From positions 25,533,239 through 25,597,238 of the forward strand of contig OZ026630.1 in the NCBI GenBank assembly GCA_964020975.1: a DNA stretch of 64,000 bases, written 5' to 3'. The translations under genes were made by a program, and so were the position numbers. The notes beneath the pieces were generated by a model. It worked only from the letters and a program-made list of their open reading frames with translations. It was not told the origin of the DNA and made no database searches. Source of the DNA: Hermodice carunculata. Taxonomy: Eukaryota > Annelida > Polychaeta > Eunicida > Amphinomidae. Of this stretch, positions 24,606 to 37,772 are shown piece after piece (position 1 is the stretch's first letter; the number at the start of each line of letters is the position of its first letter).

Positions 24606-26508
24606 AAGACACCCTGACAAAACGTGATTTAAAGTTCCCTCAGTTCAGCGGTAGCTGTGTTTTGCCGCACATGATGAAATTTAGTATAAAACTTTAAAGA
24701 CATTATATTGTTTTTTTTGGAGTATGGCAATGTTATTGAATACACCAGTCGGCATATGGTGCTGCGGGCTTGCTGTGCGGGAGGTGGGGGTGGGGTGGGG
24801 GTGGGTCAAACAATGATGTCACCTGTATAGGGTTTACTTGTGCCAGCCACGACATTGTTGACATAAAAAAGTTCCAGGAAATTGGTTAAAGACTTCGAAG
24901 TTGCAAGTGAGATGGGCGCACCCCCGGATGTTCCGTACACAGGTGAGGTGGTGGCATGGGTGCACAAATGTACTTATTCGTGTATGGGTATGTGTGTACA
25001 TAAATCTATACTTTGTTGCTTAACCGTGCATTCTGAGTTATAAAGAAAAAACCTGCAAAAATCATGGAAATTGTAGCCAGAGTTTTGTTTCATTGAATTC
25101 AAGGTTTTACACGGGCACTATGTGCAAGTCAAGTTTAGAACAAGAAGCAGGCAAACAACTGATAGTGACCCTCCCCAGCTCCCCGCTGTCACAGTGCTAT
25201 TGTGCCTTTCCCAACATATGCCATGTAGTCAATCCAGGGACCTGCGACAACGTAGGTGGTAGGCTTTTCCACCCAAAGCACAGGTGCTTGTCAGTAAGAC
25301 GCCCCCAGTCGAAAGCCAACAGTCTGCGGGGGTATAAACTATTGGCAACAGAAACACTTCAAACTTCATTTGCATCATTTTTTCAATACACTGCGTGCAC
25401 CTGTGTTCCAAAGTGGGTTGTCCAGAATGACACGATTGTGATAAGTTATTCTAATATCACACAAAATGACTTATATCTCCAGCTTATGATAATACAGAAC
25501 ATTTTATGGAATAGCAGCATAAACACACACGCACACGCACACACACATACACACACACGCACACACGGACACATACACACATGTAAGGACACAAGCTATG
25601 ACTGGGCAACATTTCATATACAAATGTACAGAATATTCTTTAATTTGCCTTCAGTGACTGGTTGCCATTTGTGTCTGGTCAGTTTTTATTGACTGAAGGC
25701 TGGACACATACAGCAGGTATTATTCGAAAGGACTACTATAATACAGTCTGACACCATGAACTCAATTGCCGCACCATCAATGCCCCCTACTCAAATATAA
25801 TTTGAACGTGCTCGTGACCTCCTGCTAACAATTTCAGGAAAATAATGTTAGCAAGTCTAAGTGCCTCAACTGCCTGTGTCCATTGACACGTGTAATGCCT
25901 TTCATAAACCATAATCCTGGCTACCTGACCAGTTCGTATCTGATATTGATTTTTCAGTTCAGCAATCAGTCACACAATGAGCAGCCAGAATTTATGACAG
26001 GTGACAAAAAAGTTACACTTGTATTCTTATGTGGTAGCTCTGTTTCAAGGAATATTAAACTCATCTGAATTAATTCAACTAAATTGAATTTAAAAAAAGT
26101 GAAACCAAACCCGAAAAAATCCATGATAAATGCACATGGTGCATCTGTCTAGATGCTTGCTGACTCATCCATATTCGCCTGACGCTGTCCGTGTGCCTCG
26201 TTGTGTGCAGCTGAAGGATAAGTGTGTCAATTATATTTCTGATTAGCCCAGATTAAACCGGAGACTAGAGACTCTTGAAAGCTAAATATCCGGTGCCCAC
26301 TGTCTACATTGAATTAAGCATGCCTGTAGGAGAAATGGATTTAGACATTTTGTGGTTGTATGCATTTTAAGATACTTCTCTAGAACCTTGAGTTCATATG
26401 TCTAAACAAATACACAAAAAAGAATTTATTTAACAAAAACATTTATACCTTCCCGCTTCGTTTAGTGATAACGTTGCCAAAACTAATATCTCATGTTAGT
26501 TTGAATAA
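24606..26508. other. Gene-free stretch with G-rich and (CA)n tracts
   Basis: A G-rich run lies at about 24,780-24,807 and a (CA)n tract with CG-containing interruptions at 25,522-25,582. The 199-codon plus frame (25,093-25,692) is the longest in the window. It reads through the CA tract as an Ala/Thr-His repeat and carries no recognisable domain. Its Met has no supporting context, so I do not call it a gene. Confidence 0.4.
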
Positions 26509-26514
26509 TTGTCT

Positions 26515-26560
26515 TAGTCTGTTTGTATTTGTGTCTTTTTGTCCAAAACCACATTTACAT
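26515..26560 (+). repeat. Possible short fragment of repeat family R
   Basis: The words GTATTTGTGTCTTTTTGTCC and AAAACCAC match the start of the family R copies at 27,620 and 54,051. Only about 40 bp are shared, so this may be a truncated copy or chance. Confidence 0.3.
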
Positions 26561-26601
26561 AAGACATTCTACAATTTCTTGGCAAATAATGTGACTTTAC
26601 G

Positions 26602-26646
26602 CAAAACAACAAACAAAAAACAAACAAACAAACAAACAAACAAAAC
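26602..26646. repeat. (AAAC)n low-complexity tract
   Basis: AAAC units with short A-run interruptions. Confidence 0.9.
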
Positions 26647-27619
26647 CTAATACCGAACAGATCGCGCCCGGGCTCCAGGAAGACAAAGCAACTCATTTCC
26701 ATAATTCGTGTCTGAAGCTACGCAACGGACCAACGAGTTCCCTCATAGTGAATGCCAACACCATAAAAAATCTAAACAAAGATAAATAAATTGATAATTT
26801 TTCTTCAAACTGATTCCATCATTTTCGCTTCATAATCTGCAGCATAATCTGGAATGATGTTGATGACAGTGTTTCAGTCTGAACCTCAATATCAAATTAA
26901 TCTCATGGTTCCACACACAAAGTACATGTATGTCCTGGCATTTTTAACTAACGTTCTGAATGACGGAAAGAAAAGGAGAGACAACATACAAGGTGGCCTG
27001 ATGAATTTGATATGACTTTTTTTTAAAATACAAATTACAGCTTTTCATCTTGTCAACAAATCTTCAAAGTATGAACCTGGTGTTTTTGCAGTTGGAACTG
27101 CATGTGTATCTTCACATTTCTCGACCATATCATTCACTTTCAGTCATTTTTAAATGCTTCACAAGAGAACTTACGCACACCACTCTACTTTGCGCCATTT
27201 TAAAGCTCAAAGATCTCATCGAAGGCCATCTGCTTGCAATCTAGTTATCGTAAACCGAACTCAAATGAAATACATGCGAAGATATATATCTGTAGTGCCA
27301 TTAGGTGATTGTAGCTTCTCATGCAAATTGTGTAAAGGCTAATATTTGGCGAATTGTATGTATATAAAACATCAGCATTCACATTAAACTTGGTCAGACA
27401 CCAACTGATCACACGAAATGAATTTGACTGATACTAATACAAAAAGGTTGAAATAATTTCATCTTCACCCGATTAAAGTTTGTCTCTCGAGTGGATTCTT
27501 TCAAGACACAGAGGAAGAATGTAAAGAAAATAGTCAAAACAAGATCGACGCATACTCCTTCGAAGGGAACTGCAACAGGGAGTGTCATATGTTGGATCCA
27601 TGATTTAGAACCAAATGAT

Positions 27620-27727
27620 TTTGTCAATTGTATTTGTGTCTTTTGGTCCAGAAACACTTCCTAGTATTCATTACCCTATTCCGCAGTCCGAACTCTTTAC
27701 TCTCCATAAACTAACCTGTCCCTTTCT

Positions 27728-27762
<35 letters not shown>

Positions 27763-27833
27763 AAGTACTATTGTCCATATTGCACACGTTCCTCTGTAAA
27801 ATTTTGACATAGGCTGTATTAGCCCAAATAAAT
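27620..27833 (+). repeat. Dispersed repeat family R, copy 1
   Basis: This copy aligns with the minus strand of 44,971-45,163 and with 54,051-54,190. Shared blocks are GTATTTGTGTCTTTTGGTCC, ATTCCGCAGTCCGAACTC, ACTCTCCATAAACTAACCTG, GGAAGTACTATTGTCC and GACATAGGCTGTAT, ending in GCCCAAATAAAT. A (TA)n tract (27,730-27,760) has expanded inside this copy where the others have TATATACA. No open frame is conserved among copies. The AATAAA-like end suggests the 3' end of a retroelement. Confidence 0.75.
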
Positions 27834-28945
27834 CAATGTCATATCAGAGCGCAGTTTGAAGTTTACAGTCGATATAAAAACGGTCTAATAACGTTGCGGG
27901 ACAATAATACGCCAGTTAACCCGGATGAAAAGAAGAAAAGAGAGAATTATTGATGATATGAAATCAATTTTCTCAAAACGGATGTGAAAATATGTCGAAG
28001 GCACGAAATTCCATGGTAAGTTATAACTCACACAGAATAGAAAAATGGCAAAATACACTTTACTCATTCCCTGTCATGTTCATTTAGTGAGAAGAAGTGT
28101 CCAAAAGATGAGGTTTTAATCTAATCAATCTATGTGTATGATTGGCGTTTCGTCCAATATACACATCAACCCAACACTGCAGGGGCTGTGGTCGTGTTGC
28201 ATTTGTCGTGCGTTATGACAGGCTGGAATGAAGGTAGATTATTAATATTCCCATAATACGCAGCACCTTTTGGTAATTACGTTTTTGCAATCAAACAAAA
28301 GGTAGCTGGTTCGAAAGATGGATCGTGAAAAATGCATTGATACCAACCAACAAGTCATAGATATTTCTTTTTACATGCCAAAACATGGGACAAATAAAGC
28401 GTAAAAACTCAGTTTCTTATAAGTTTATTTCTATGTCTCATGGGCATGGGAAGAATTGCTGGTTTTCCGTCCTGGGCTTGACCACTACTTCTCCAACTCG
28501 AAGCTGGCAACTGTTGACGGCAAACCAGGGCCCAGTTTTTTCGAAAAATACCTGATCGGACAACAAAGACTTCTGCAGTTGAGAGCTTTCTCAATTAGCA
28601 ATAAGAAGTTATGAGTATTTACTGACCTGAGCAATTTCCCATGTCGTCGAAAACTGGACACCGGAGAGATTTCCAAAATAGTCAGTTGCCGTGCTGAAAT
28701 AATTATTAATATTAAATGCAAAATTTTATATCATCTTATTTTCCTTAAACCTTTGAATATATATGGCTTATATCTCTTTGATAAGTTTATTCCTTTCTGG
28801 CGCAGTGCGAAGTTTGCAAAATGGCTCTAAACATTCACACGCTGGTATACATGTAGGTTCCCGATATGCTCACAGACTTACGAATGACTGAATTTTACTG
28901 TTTCGTGGGGTACCAATTAGCATAGCTGTTAATATGCACGTGCAC

Positions 28946-28979
<34 letters not shown>

Positions 28980-30765
28980 CGTTTGCTGGATTTTGTTGTT
29001 GCACCTCGTTTTGCAATGCAACCGGCCGTGAACATCTGTAGATACCTAATACGCAGATTTACTGTCTCTGGACGTGAGTGTGTAGCCGTGCTAGGATGGA
29101 AAATACATCGTCAAAGAGAGCATAACTCTCTTGAAATGAAAAAATACATGACCATGATACAAACATAATCATGGTACAGTTTACGTTACAGCCATTGATC
29201 ACATTTTGATCATCTTTACCCATATTCCACACCTAATAAGATTAATCAAGAACATCCCTTGGTGTGCTCTGCGCGCCTAGCTCCCAAGGGGCACCAAGGG
29301 ATGCTATGCTTTTGATCAGGGTCTCATGCACCTGGATATCTGATAATTGTGTGTGGATATTATGTGATGTTCACTCGATTTTTTTAATTGAGGCGCTTCA
29401 ATGTAGAAGCATTTTCTGAGGAGTTGAAAACGAGGTCAAGATCACCCCAATGTAATCAAATAAAGAAAAAATGTACGAAGGAGGTAAACGTGAACTCTAT
29501 ATGGGCAGTAAGTCTTGAGATATCGTATTCACCAATAAATGGTGGACGGACGGACAACTTCCAAACATCACCCCACCCCCCCACGCTCCTCCCTTTGGGA
29601 TGTGTTTATGAAACACCTGGAAATCTAAGAAAACAGCGTGATGCAGACGGCAATATAAACTTGGTTGCTGTCGACCAGTTCACCTGTGGAGAGTGGCACA
29701 AGCGACATGACAGCGTCATCGTGTAAACTGCGCAGTCATATTTTGTGATAAAAATGGATGGACTCTAATGTCATCAATTTGCTCTGTATTATATTAGAGA
29801 AATTGGCAGGTATTAAGTTATCAGATTGTGTTTCCATTTTCCGTTGTCCTGTAGACAATAACCAGGAAACTTGTTGACAAAAGGAGTGCATTGTCGTCTC
29901 GTATATCAATTTCGCATTTTGGACGTCGCAATCAGCCCTAAGGAGGATACATGTGGTTTGCATCCCTGGCGTTTTATGAATAAACAATATTAAAGATGAG
30001 ACGAAACATATTTTGATCGTTTTCTAAAAAAATCGCATTGTTACTGCCATAGACACTGATCTGCAAGCAATCACATGCTATGCAATGCACAATCGTATAG
30101 ATTTATATGAACATGCCTAGCGTCAGATGATAATAGTTTTAAAGATTCATGCATAAAGATAATCTATGAGATGATCCAATAAGTGATAGGCTCCACTCAC
30201 TTTTCAGTCAGTTCCTTAAGTAATAGGCTGGTTCTGCATGCGTTGACTGTCCTTCAATAATGTCGCATTATCGACTTCTGCAAAACCGCTCGTCGGATCC
30301 TGGTCAAAGCTGGTGGGTATGTATATCTGGGGTGTGTTCCTAAAATTTGTTTTTAAATGTTCATGCTTGGAAATTGCAGAGGACCACTTCCAGGGACCAC
30401 TCACCCTTAATATGCTCAACGGGTGGCGCGGTGATTTTATCTTGCGTTTTATGAGTTTTTGTGTACTTTCTCTACTATTTACTTTTTCCTTCTGAACGCC
30501 TTGTTGGATGTTTCGAAACTATTTTATATTATTATTGAATTAAAAATCCTGTAAGTTTGTGAACATGATTAAATAGCACGAGATACACCAAAAACTTTTT
30601 GACATTCAATTTTAGGATTTTGGCTGATTTTGACAGATGTACATCGTATCTATCGACAGGCGAAATTTCAATTCGGAATAAAAAAAAAAAAAAAGAAGAT
30701 GACGAAAAAAAAAAAAATAAAGATTAGAAAATGACGAAAAAAAGACATTCGAATATTAAATATCA
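27834..30765. other. Gene-free stretch; (TG)n at 28,948-28,978 and a hairpin at 29,253-29,303
   Basis: A pure TG tract occupies 28,948-28,978. At 29,253-29,264 CATCCCTTGGTG pairs perfectly with CACCAAGGGATG at 29,292-29,303, and weaker pairing continues outwards (TATTCCACAC near 29,222 against GTGTGGATAT near 29,351). This is possibly a decayed MITE of about 180 bp. A 112-codon frame at 29,388-29,726 has no domain. Confidence 0.4.
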
Positions 30766-31058
30766 CATGGGTCTTCCTGGTACATGCCAGAAGACAATAG
30801 CGCCCGTCAATCATACAAGCTGTGCACTAGGTGATGACCGTTAGCGAACGGTCGCTGATGCCTGATGCTTTTGTCAGATCACTGATGCGGTGAGTACTGC
30901 ACTGTGTTGGTAGCCTAGCTCTTGGTTTGACCAAGGACTCGACACGAATGACCAGGGTCTGGCGATGTGAGAGTGTTAGCCAACATCCCGGGCCAATATG
31001 GATTATGAACGGTTCATCCATATCCAATAAAACAGTCTTTGTTGTTGTTGTTGTTGTT
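30766..31058 (+). mobile_element. Retroposon 3' end with AATAAAA and (GTT)n tail
   Basis: A GC-richer segment ends with CCAATAAAACAGTCTTTG and then six GTT units. The sequence is composed like a SINE or LINE 3' end and stands out from its AT-rich flanks. A GGTTTGACCAAGG word resembles an RNA polymerase III B box only loosely, and no A box was found. The left border is uncertain. The A-rich tract at 30,679-30,721 lies just upstream. Confidence 0.45.
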
Positions 31059-31645
31059 TTTTTCATTAAGACATTGAAAGAGTGTGGTTATTTACGCTTT
31101 GATTTTTCCGAATCAACTAGCTGACTGTAAAGTCGTTCAAAGAAAACGCGTCACGCAAAGTATTTTTGTTTGTATTCATGACTGAAACCATTACTCACAG
31201 CTGTCTCTACATTAAAGGTCCTATTGATTGATGGGGTCTGAATTCCCATAAAGTTTGGGTTCAAATGTCCTAGAAATAATATCTGGTGATTTTACACAAT
31301 TATCATAATTTAAAATGATGATTTTAATGCATTTAAAAGGAGCTTCCTTGGTAAGCTAAAAGCGCGACTTTCCTCCAAATCGTGGTCACTGGCGAGAAAC
31401 CGTCGCGGACGCCAGAAACGCAACCTTTCTCAGCCAGCGTTGTATAGCCCACGTGCACTGAACTGTAATAGTGCTAAACATGGCAATACAGGAGAACTTC
31501 AGCAGTGATAATGAGCATCATGATAATAATGGCAATCTGAATTCATTCTTCACATCATCTAACGAAGATGAACCAGATTAAATAGACAGCGCAATTGCGG
31601 CAGAAGAGCAGACAATCAAGACGTACCAACAAAGACAATCCGCTT

Positions 31646-31895
31646 GCCCCCCCCCCCAAAAAAAAAACAACAAAAAAACCAAAAAATCCAACCCCCCTCC
31701 CAATTTCGCTGTATTCTTATTTTCGCTTATTTCGCTGATGGCACAAAACCGTGAAAATAAAACACAGCGAAAGAGTATTGTAACATTGTTAGAATGGGAA
31801 TTATGTCCAAAACAGTGAAATTGAAACTACAGTGAAATGTCAAAAATACTAAAACCGTGAAAATTTGAACACGCGAAAATAAAGCAATTTACAGT
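31646..31895. repeat. Fold-back repeat with TTTCGCTGT/ACAGCGAAA arms
   Basis: After a poly(C)/poly(A) tract, TTTCGCTGTATTCTTATTTTCGC (31,704-31,726) pairs with 31,751-31,772 (GTGAAAATAAAACACAGCGAAA). Further GTGAAA and GCGAAAATAAAG words follow to about 31,890. The pattern of GCGAAAATAAA words is familiar from a non-autonomous repeat in several marine invertebrates. No target duplication was resolved. Confidence 0.5.
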
Positions 31896-32548
31896 ACAAC
31901 CTGAATGCATGAATAATGCGGGCCTTTGCATTCACTACGCCTCTGGCCACCAATGACCTATGGCGCTATGGGAAATGAATGAAAACCTGTCGTGACTTGC
32001 CCAGTTTTTGATCAATGAATTTGAGAGGCTCTTTCTCGCGCCTATACTTTACATTCGTACAAGAAAATCGCAACTTTTCAACGTTAAATTAGTGGCATCT
32101 TCTTTTTATTTTATTTTTTCTTAATTGTGGCCTGAATCAACAGCTTCTCCTCGACGCTCTTTGACGCGCTGGGTCCAAGGCGTTTTGAGAAAATGCTGTT
32201 GATCCGGAACATTATTTTTTCTGGAAATATGAGCATGTCGGTATTTAAAATTGAATGAAAGGTCTTTCCACAAGAAAATTGAGTAGTAATTTTTTGATCA
32301 TTCAGAGTAGTTGTGGTGGTCTTTAGTAGTTCGACTTAAGTCGCAGTTGACAGTGAACGAGTTAACTAAATAATTTGTGGTCATAAAAATGTTTCGCTGG
32401 CACCCTTTCTCTCTCTACATTCAAAGCAACATACTAGTCACAGAAATGGCAAAAATACAGGTTTTGTGCTTAAGTGTAACACGCAGTCATATAAAACCTA
32501 GCGTGAATGGAAGAAAGCGTTATGTAATTAAGCATAACAAAAGTATGT

Positions 32549-32640
32549 GAAAAAAATAAAAAAGGAAAAAAGAAAAGGGAAACAAATAGAAAGAAAGAGA
32601 AAGAGAAAGAAAGACAGACAGACAGAAAGAAAGAAGAAAT
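32549..32640. repeat. Purine-rich (GAAA/GACA) tract
   Basis: Low-complexity GAAA, AAAG and GACA units. The minus frame through it (poly-Ser/Phe) is an artefact. Confidence 0.85.
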
Positions 32641-34867
32641 CTCCATGTTGCCTTTCACAAAGGCAATGCTTATATAGCTGTGAGTATGAATGATGTTCCA
32701 TTGAGACTAAAAAAATTACAATTCAACCTTACACAAAAACTAGTATTTTCACTATCGCCTCCGGGCTGCTCAAGTAACATAATTTTCCAATTGTGTTTAC
32801 TTCACGTTTGCTACGAGTCATATCGGATGTAAAGCCCGCATGGTTTCCTTCCTATAAGGGAATTACGATACGTACCGCGGCTGGTCGCAATGGTCCAGCC
32901 CGTGAAAGAATGGCATCGATGTATTGGTGTCACTTTCTCCTCGGATCTTAAGTTAATTTTACTCGTGAAGTTTTACTGATTGTGACCAGTGCAAAGCATA
33001 TCCACGAAACGTATACTTCACTTTGATTTTCTTCTTGAGTTACATAGTACACGTATAATATATCCTTCCGAAGAACACATTCAAACATATTTTTGAAGTA
33101 TGAACAGTTCTTCAGTGAGAGTTGAACGGCCACTTCTACGTTCTTGTACCTCTTTTTCCCCCCATTTGAAAAAAAGGCGGGACGATTACGTGTCGCTCTT
33201 GCTTCACGGTACACCTCCGAACCGCTTGAGGTATGACGTCACGGCAAAGCACGAGGATGACCCCCCTGAGAAGTGAGATAGGTCACGGTCGGAGAATTTC
33301 TTTATCACTCTAATAATTCCCTAGATTCCAGGTGTCTGTTCTCCGAGTTACCTAGGCAAACGGTCGTTAAAATATTTTGAAAACAAGGCTTACTATATTA
33401 ACTTTAATGTGCCCGGTCGGTTGTGTTGAAGCAGTTATAGTCATTTACAAATCCAAAATGCGATACGATACCACAGCTGGCAAAACACACACGTGTTGGT
33501 TAACTCCATTTGGAACACGGCTCAGTACATTGTGACACAGTCGCATAAAGCCAAAGTAACTTTTCATTTGGTATCAAAGTAAATCGCAGCCACATTTTTT
33601 CATCAGTGTCAATGTGCATGAATGAAAATAGCGGAGTGGGGTGAACATGGCCAAATGTACCCAAGTTTGCACATGATCGTATTAAATCTCAAAATGCTTG
33701 GCACGTGGTCTTACGCTGTTTGTTGACTATCGTTATTTATTCATATCCCGGCTTACGCACACATCGTAATGTCTCGCGTAAATTGAAGTTTTGATGGCCT
33801 TTTTTTTTCGCTTTCTGAGAATACTTAATTTTAAAAGGATGATTCAGGTATGGTAACTTTTGAAACGGGGTCAGGAGGTTTTATTTTATAGAAATGTATG
33901 TTTCCATTTTATTTTACCGATTCTTTGATCCCGTCCACGATCAGGGAATCTGGACATCTCCATTCAGTTTAACGTCGCCAAGTCCTACAACTCACAAAAT
34001 CCTGCAAAGTTTTCCATTTTGCTGATTGTATACTCCAGTTGATTATTATTTATTGGGGAAGTTCGTACTTGCCACATTGTGCACATACGTACCGCCGGCG
34101 AGGTCGCTACGGATTAAGTCCTGGGCAATGCGAAGGCTCCACCCCAAAAAGGCGTCAGGGGGCGAAACCAGAAGTCCAAGTGGTTTCTGACGCCTCAATA
34201 GACTATGATATCGCCATTTCAAATGCCATAAAACTCATCTTAATACGGTTGTTTGAGTGACAACCAGTGGGAATGTTCAAACTCAAGGACTGCTTCAAGT
34301 ATAATAGGACTTAACCTAATTCAGCCAAGCTATAAACCTACACAGTCAATTTATTGTCTTCAAAACCCTTTGAAGCTCTTTGATGAAACGGGGAAAGAGA
34401 GGTAACTTTACATGAATATTCCGGGAGAACGGTTCAGCGAAGAGGAATAGAATGAAAAGGATTACGTTCGTAAAGATCTTAACTAATAAAAGGAATCCAG
34501 CGATTTTCATTTGCTTGCCCCGTTTTTTTCTATGGACCAAAAATATTGAACAGGTCAAAGATCGATTGTGATAAAAATTTGATTAACGACAACATAAAAT
34601 GCATTCTTACAAATCTTGGTTTATTTAATACTATAATAGTTACACATAATGGTATTTGCCCAAGTCATTGTTTGAGTCGATTGCAAATATCTCTGGGTTT
34701 CAGGTAAGTGGACTGAAGTGTTCTGCAGTTCTCCAATGATTATGAACAGAAACAATTCATTCATTGAATTATTTATTTTTCTTCTGCAGATAGTGTGAAT
34801 TTATTTCTTTAACAGACTTGTCACATGCATAATTGACCTATTTCAAACCAAGGTCCTAATCAAAGCT
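32641..34867. other. Mostly unrecognised; perfect CRE palindrome at 33,234-33,241
   Basis: TGACGTCA, the consensus cAMP response element, lies at 33,234-33,241 in a moderately GC-rich patch (32,870-33,300). An 88-codon minus frame starts 20 bp away (33,214 down to 32,948, beginning MYREARATRNRPAFF) but has no recognised domain. The CRE could belong to a promoter or be chance. No other gene evidence. Confidence 0.3.
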
Positions 34868-35005
34868 CTTTATTCTGATATTGTATGCCGCAGTGTGAAT
34901 TTATTTATTGATGAAATAAAGATGGTGCTAAGGATTAAGACTCTTACTCATTACTTCAGAGGCACACGCCTCTCATCAGGGAAGAAAATTAATTTGTTTC
35001 AAATG
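34868..35005 (-). mobile_element. Probable retroelement end with CTGATGA hairpin
   Basis: On the minus strand CTGATGA (34,979-34,973) is followed by a perfect 5-bp stem GAGGC-GTGT-GCCTC and then TGAAG. The sequence later runs to AATAAATAAA at about 34,912-34,903. The CTGAxGA, stem, GAAA arrangement is shared by terminal repeats of many Penelope-like elements, some of which contain hammerhead ribozymes. Here the final GAAA is not intact and an extra base follows the stem, so a working ribozyme is unlikely. The body of the element is missing. Confidence 0.4.
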
Positions 35006-35438
35006 AAGATGTACCAAACCTCCCACAGACAAATACTAAATCAATAGTTCTAATTTTCTTAGATGATCAGTAATTCATTAGTTTCATTTGTTATAAATCA
35101 TTAACTATCTTTATTGCCTCAAGACAAGGAGCAAGTGGATGCTGTAACTTATGTGAGCTTGAACTGTACCCGTGGCATTAACAATCTGTTTCTTCTTTAT
35201 AAATAACAGAACTCAATATCAAATTTTATAAAATCTTAAGGTATACTTTACAAATTTTTCTTTCCCGTAATTACGAACTGGTGACCAACAGAAGGATCGT
35301 TTCGATTTCAAAGCCAGTTAACAACGTAACGAAAACAGTACTGACGCTTAATTGCAAAAACATTCGCATTTTCATTTTCTAAAGGATGCCAAAATATCAC
35401 ATTTTTACAAGTATGTTATATATACACTACATCGAGTC

Positions 35439-35600
35439 GATTGGATTTATGTACATCAACCGTGACACAGCATCCAGGAACAAAGGACAGCACAATGGGC
35501 AAAAAGGCAGCAGTATTCAGAGTTATCAAAATATTACACGTCATTTCATTAGGGGCAACAAGATAATTGGATTTATTTACATAAACAATGATACAGTGGG
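35439..35600. repeat. Diverged tandem duplication, 127-bp period
   Basis: GATTGGATTTATGTACATCA followed by ACCGTGACACAG at 35,439 recurs as AATTGGATTTATTTACATAA and ACAATGATACAG at 35,566. A 92-codon plus frame (35,386-35,664) spans both and therefore contains the peptides IGFMYINRDT and IGFIYINNDT. The duplication, not a protein domain, best explains this. Confidence 0.6.
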
Positions 35601-37043
35601 CTTAAATTGCAAGGCTATTGGTCAGAACGTGCAGCATTGGGATCAAAAGTGCAGCACAGTGTAAAAAGTGAGGCGCGGTTATAACAGGTCTTCCAATCTA
35701 TCAAACGTTTTACAATTCAGCCAATTAGTCACTCCACGGAGCCAATATTTTGTAATTTTTGCACATGAATGATGAAATTGCAAACAATATAATGTTCTAT
35801 GTATAAAGTGGATACAACAAAGTAGCCATATATCAAACACCTTCAGCTAAATTGACTTTTTTTCCACAATAGCAAGCTATGATCATGAGAGGAAAAGAAG
35901 AAAACAAGAAAAACATCACTTATGTTATATTTGAAACCCTCATTCACCTGGTCATTTCCTTCTGGTCTCGTCTATACGCACATGTGATGAATCATTTGCA
36001 ACCTTGGGTTCTTGCTCGCTACTAAATGACTGTTGCTAATACCTTGTTTAATTCCACCACACTGCAACATGAACACTTTGTGATAATGTTTTGGGCTTAT
36101 TGGATTTAAGCTGGCATGTGCAGTCACATTTACCATGGGCGTCTTGGCATGAGTTTTGCAGAAAGTCTACAGTCCATTTTAACGCCCATCTTAGATTTCC
36201 TTCAGCTTAAAATCCCTCAAATACGCACAACATCGATCATTCTTCGGCTTGGATGTTCCAGGAGAGTGCAGAACCACAATGCACATCCAACATTTAATTT
36301 TGGTATGTACACTAGATCCGCAAATCGGAAGTTCTGTCACATCTCCTAATTGTGCATCCTGGTCGGATACAACATGAAGAGTGAAGTGAATTGTGGATTT
36401 GTGAAATATATCTGTATATTGATAGTAAAGGAGCATGACTTTTTTAAAGTTTTTGGGAATTTGTGTCTAGTCGTGTCTGTTTTAAGATGTATATATGGCA
36501 TATCAATTGAAGCAAAATAGATGAATATTAATTGATCGATATACAAATCCATGCTTAGCCACAAAAACATAAGATTGTTTAGTTTAAATTATATCAGAGT
36601 TCAAATGAACATTATTAATTTTTACACAGCATGCCAGCCTTATTCATTCCTACAGATATATTTCAGCTGCTGATAGGGGGCAGCAAGAGAGCATTGGACA
36701 AAAATGACCGACTGAATAAGTGAAAAATAGTATATGTTTGGAAATCAAACAAAATCAACTCATAAGGAACGCTGTTTTATACCATGTCAAAGAAGATTTG
36801 ATTCCAACATGCTATGTTACAATTTAACATATGGATATGATTCTGATCCAAAAATTAAATAAAAGTTTGATCAATAACTCGAGCACTTAGTGCCAAGTTA
36901 CCCATATACCCAATCTTTTGGGTACCTAGATATTTTATATTGGCAGTCGATGGTGCTCTTTTTGTTGAAACGATAACGCCAGACACAGAGTCAAGATGCT
37001 TTATGGTCCAAGGCTAAGAACCACCACTATATGGACCCTTGCT

Positions 37044-37482
37044 GGTTCCAACGTAACTTTTACGATTTTTTTTGTGGATCTCAACAGGGTCTTATATTAT
37101 GAAAAATCATAGTATTATTTTCCATAAATCAAGGGGTGAAATTGTTCAAAAATATGACATGCATGTCAATATTAATTTTACACCGAAGCATAACAGATGA
37201 TACTTAAACTAATTTGAACTAAAACTTTAAGACGCGCAAGATGTGGAATGCTTGATGCAGACCAAACGGTTCAACATTGCAAAAGCATGGCCATTTCAAC
37301 GACGTAGAACTGGTTTCAACGTAACTGTTAGAATTTTGTGTGGATCTCAAGACTCTTATATTATACAAAATCAAAGTACAATTGTCGTAAATCAAGGATG
37401 AAAATGTTAAAAAATATATAGTATGCTGCCATTATTAATTTTACATAACAGGTGCTACTAAAATTAATTTGATGATACTCTA
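37044..37482. repeat. Diverged tandem duplication, about 267-bp period
   Basis: The block CAACGTAACTTTTA, TGTGGATCTCAA, TCTTATATTAT, AAATCAAGG(G) and ATTATTAATTTTACA-like occurs at 37,048-37,190 and again at 37,316-37,445. The second copy carries many substitutions and short indels. Not coding. Confidence 0.65.
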
Positions 37483-37648
37483 AATGAATCATAAGAGTTA
37501 ATGTGCAGTACTATACCTCAGCTTTCGTCATATCTGAATGCATTATTATTTGAGATATACTTAGTTTACATAAAATGTGAATATGAATATATTTGTAATG
37601 TTGCATGTCATTTTCAGTGCAGTATATGTGGTAGTGATGAATTTTTTT

Positions 37649-37772
37649 GCTCCTATTTTTCATGACAGTTATTATTTTATGCTGCCAATATGACATCCTA
37701 CACCTTTTTCACTGTTTTCCGCTTCTATTTTTTTCATGCCAGCTACGTTATGTTGTCAATATGACATCTTAT
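37649..37772. repeat. Tandem duplication, 72-bp period
   Basis: GCTCCTATTTTTCATGAC through CCAATATGACATC recurs as GCTTCTATTTTTTTCATGCC through TCAATATGACATC, starting at 37,649 and 37,721. Confidence 0.7.

Noticed and set aside
25093-25692. Longest open frame in the window (199 codons, +)
   Set aside because: It reads through a CA microsatellite, has no domain or signal peptide that I recognise, and shows no splice or promoter context. Chance openness is the simpler explanation.
31479-31580. Short acidic frame starting MAIQENFSSDNEHHDN
   Set aside because: 34 codons resembling the acidic start of some transposases, but nothing recognisable follows and no terminal repeats were found.
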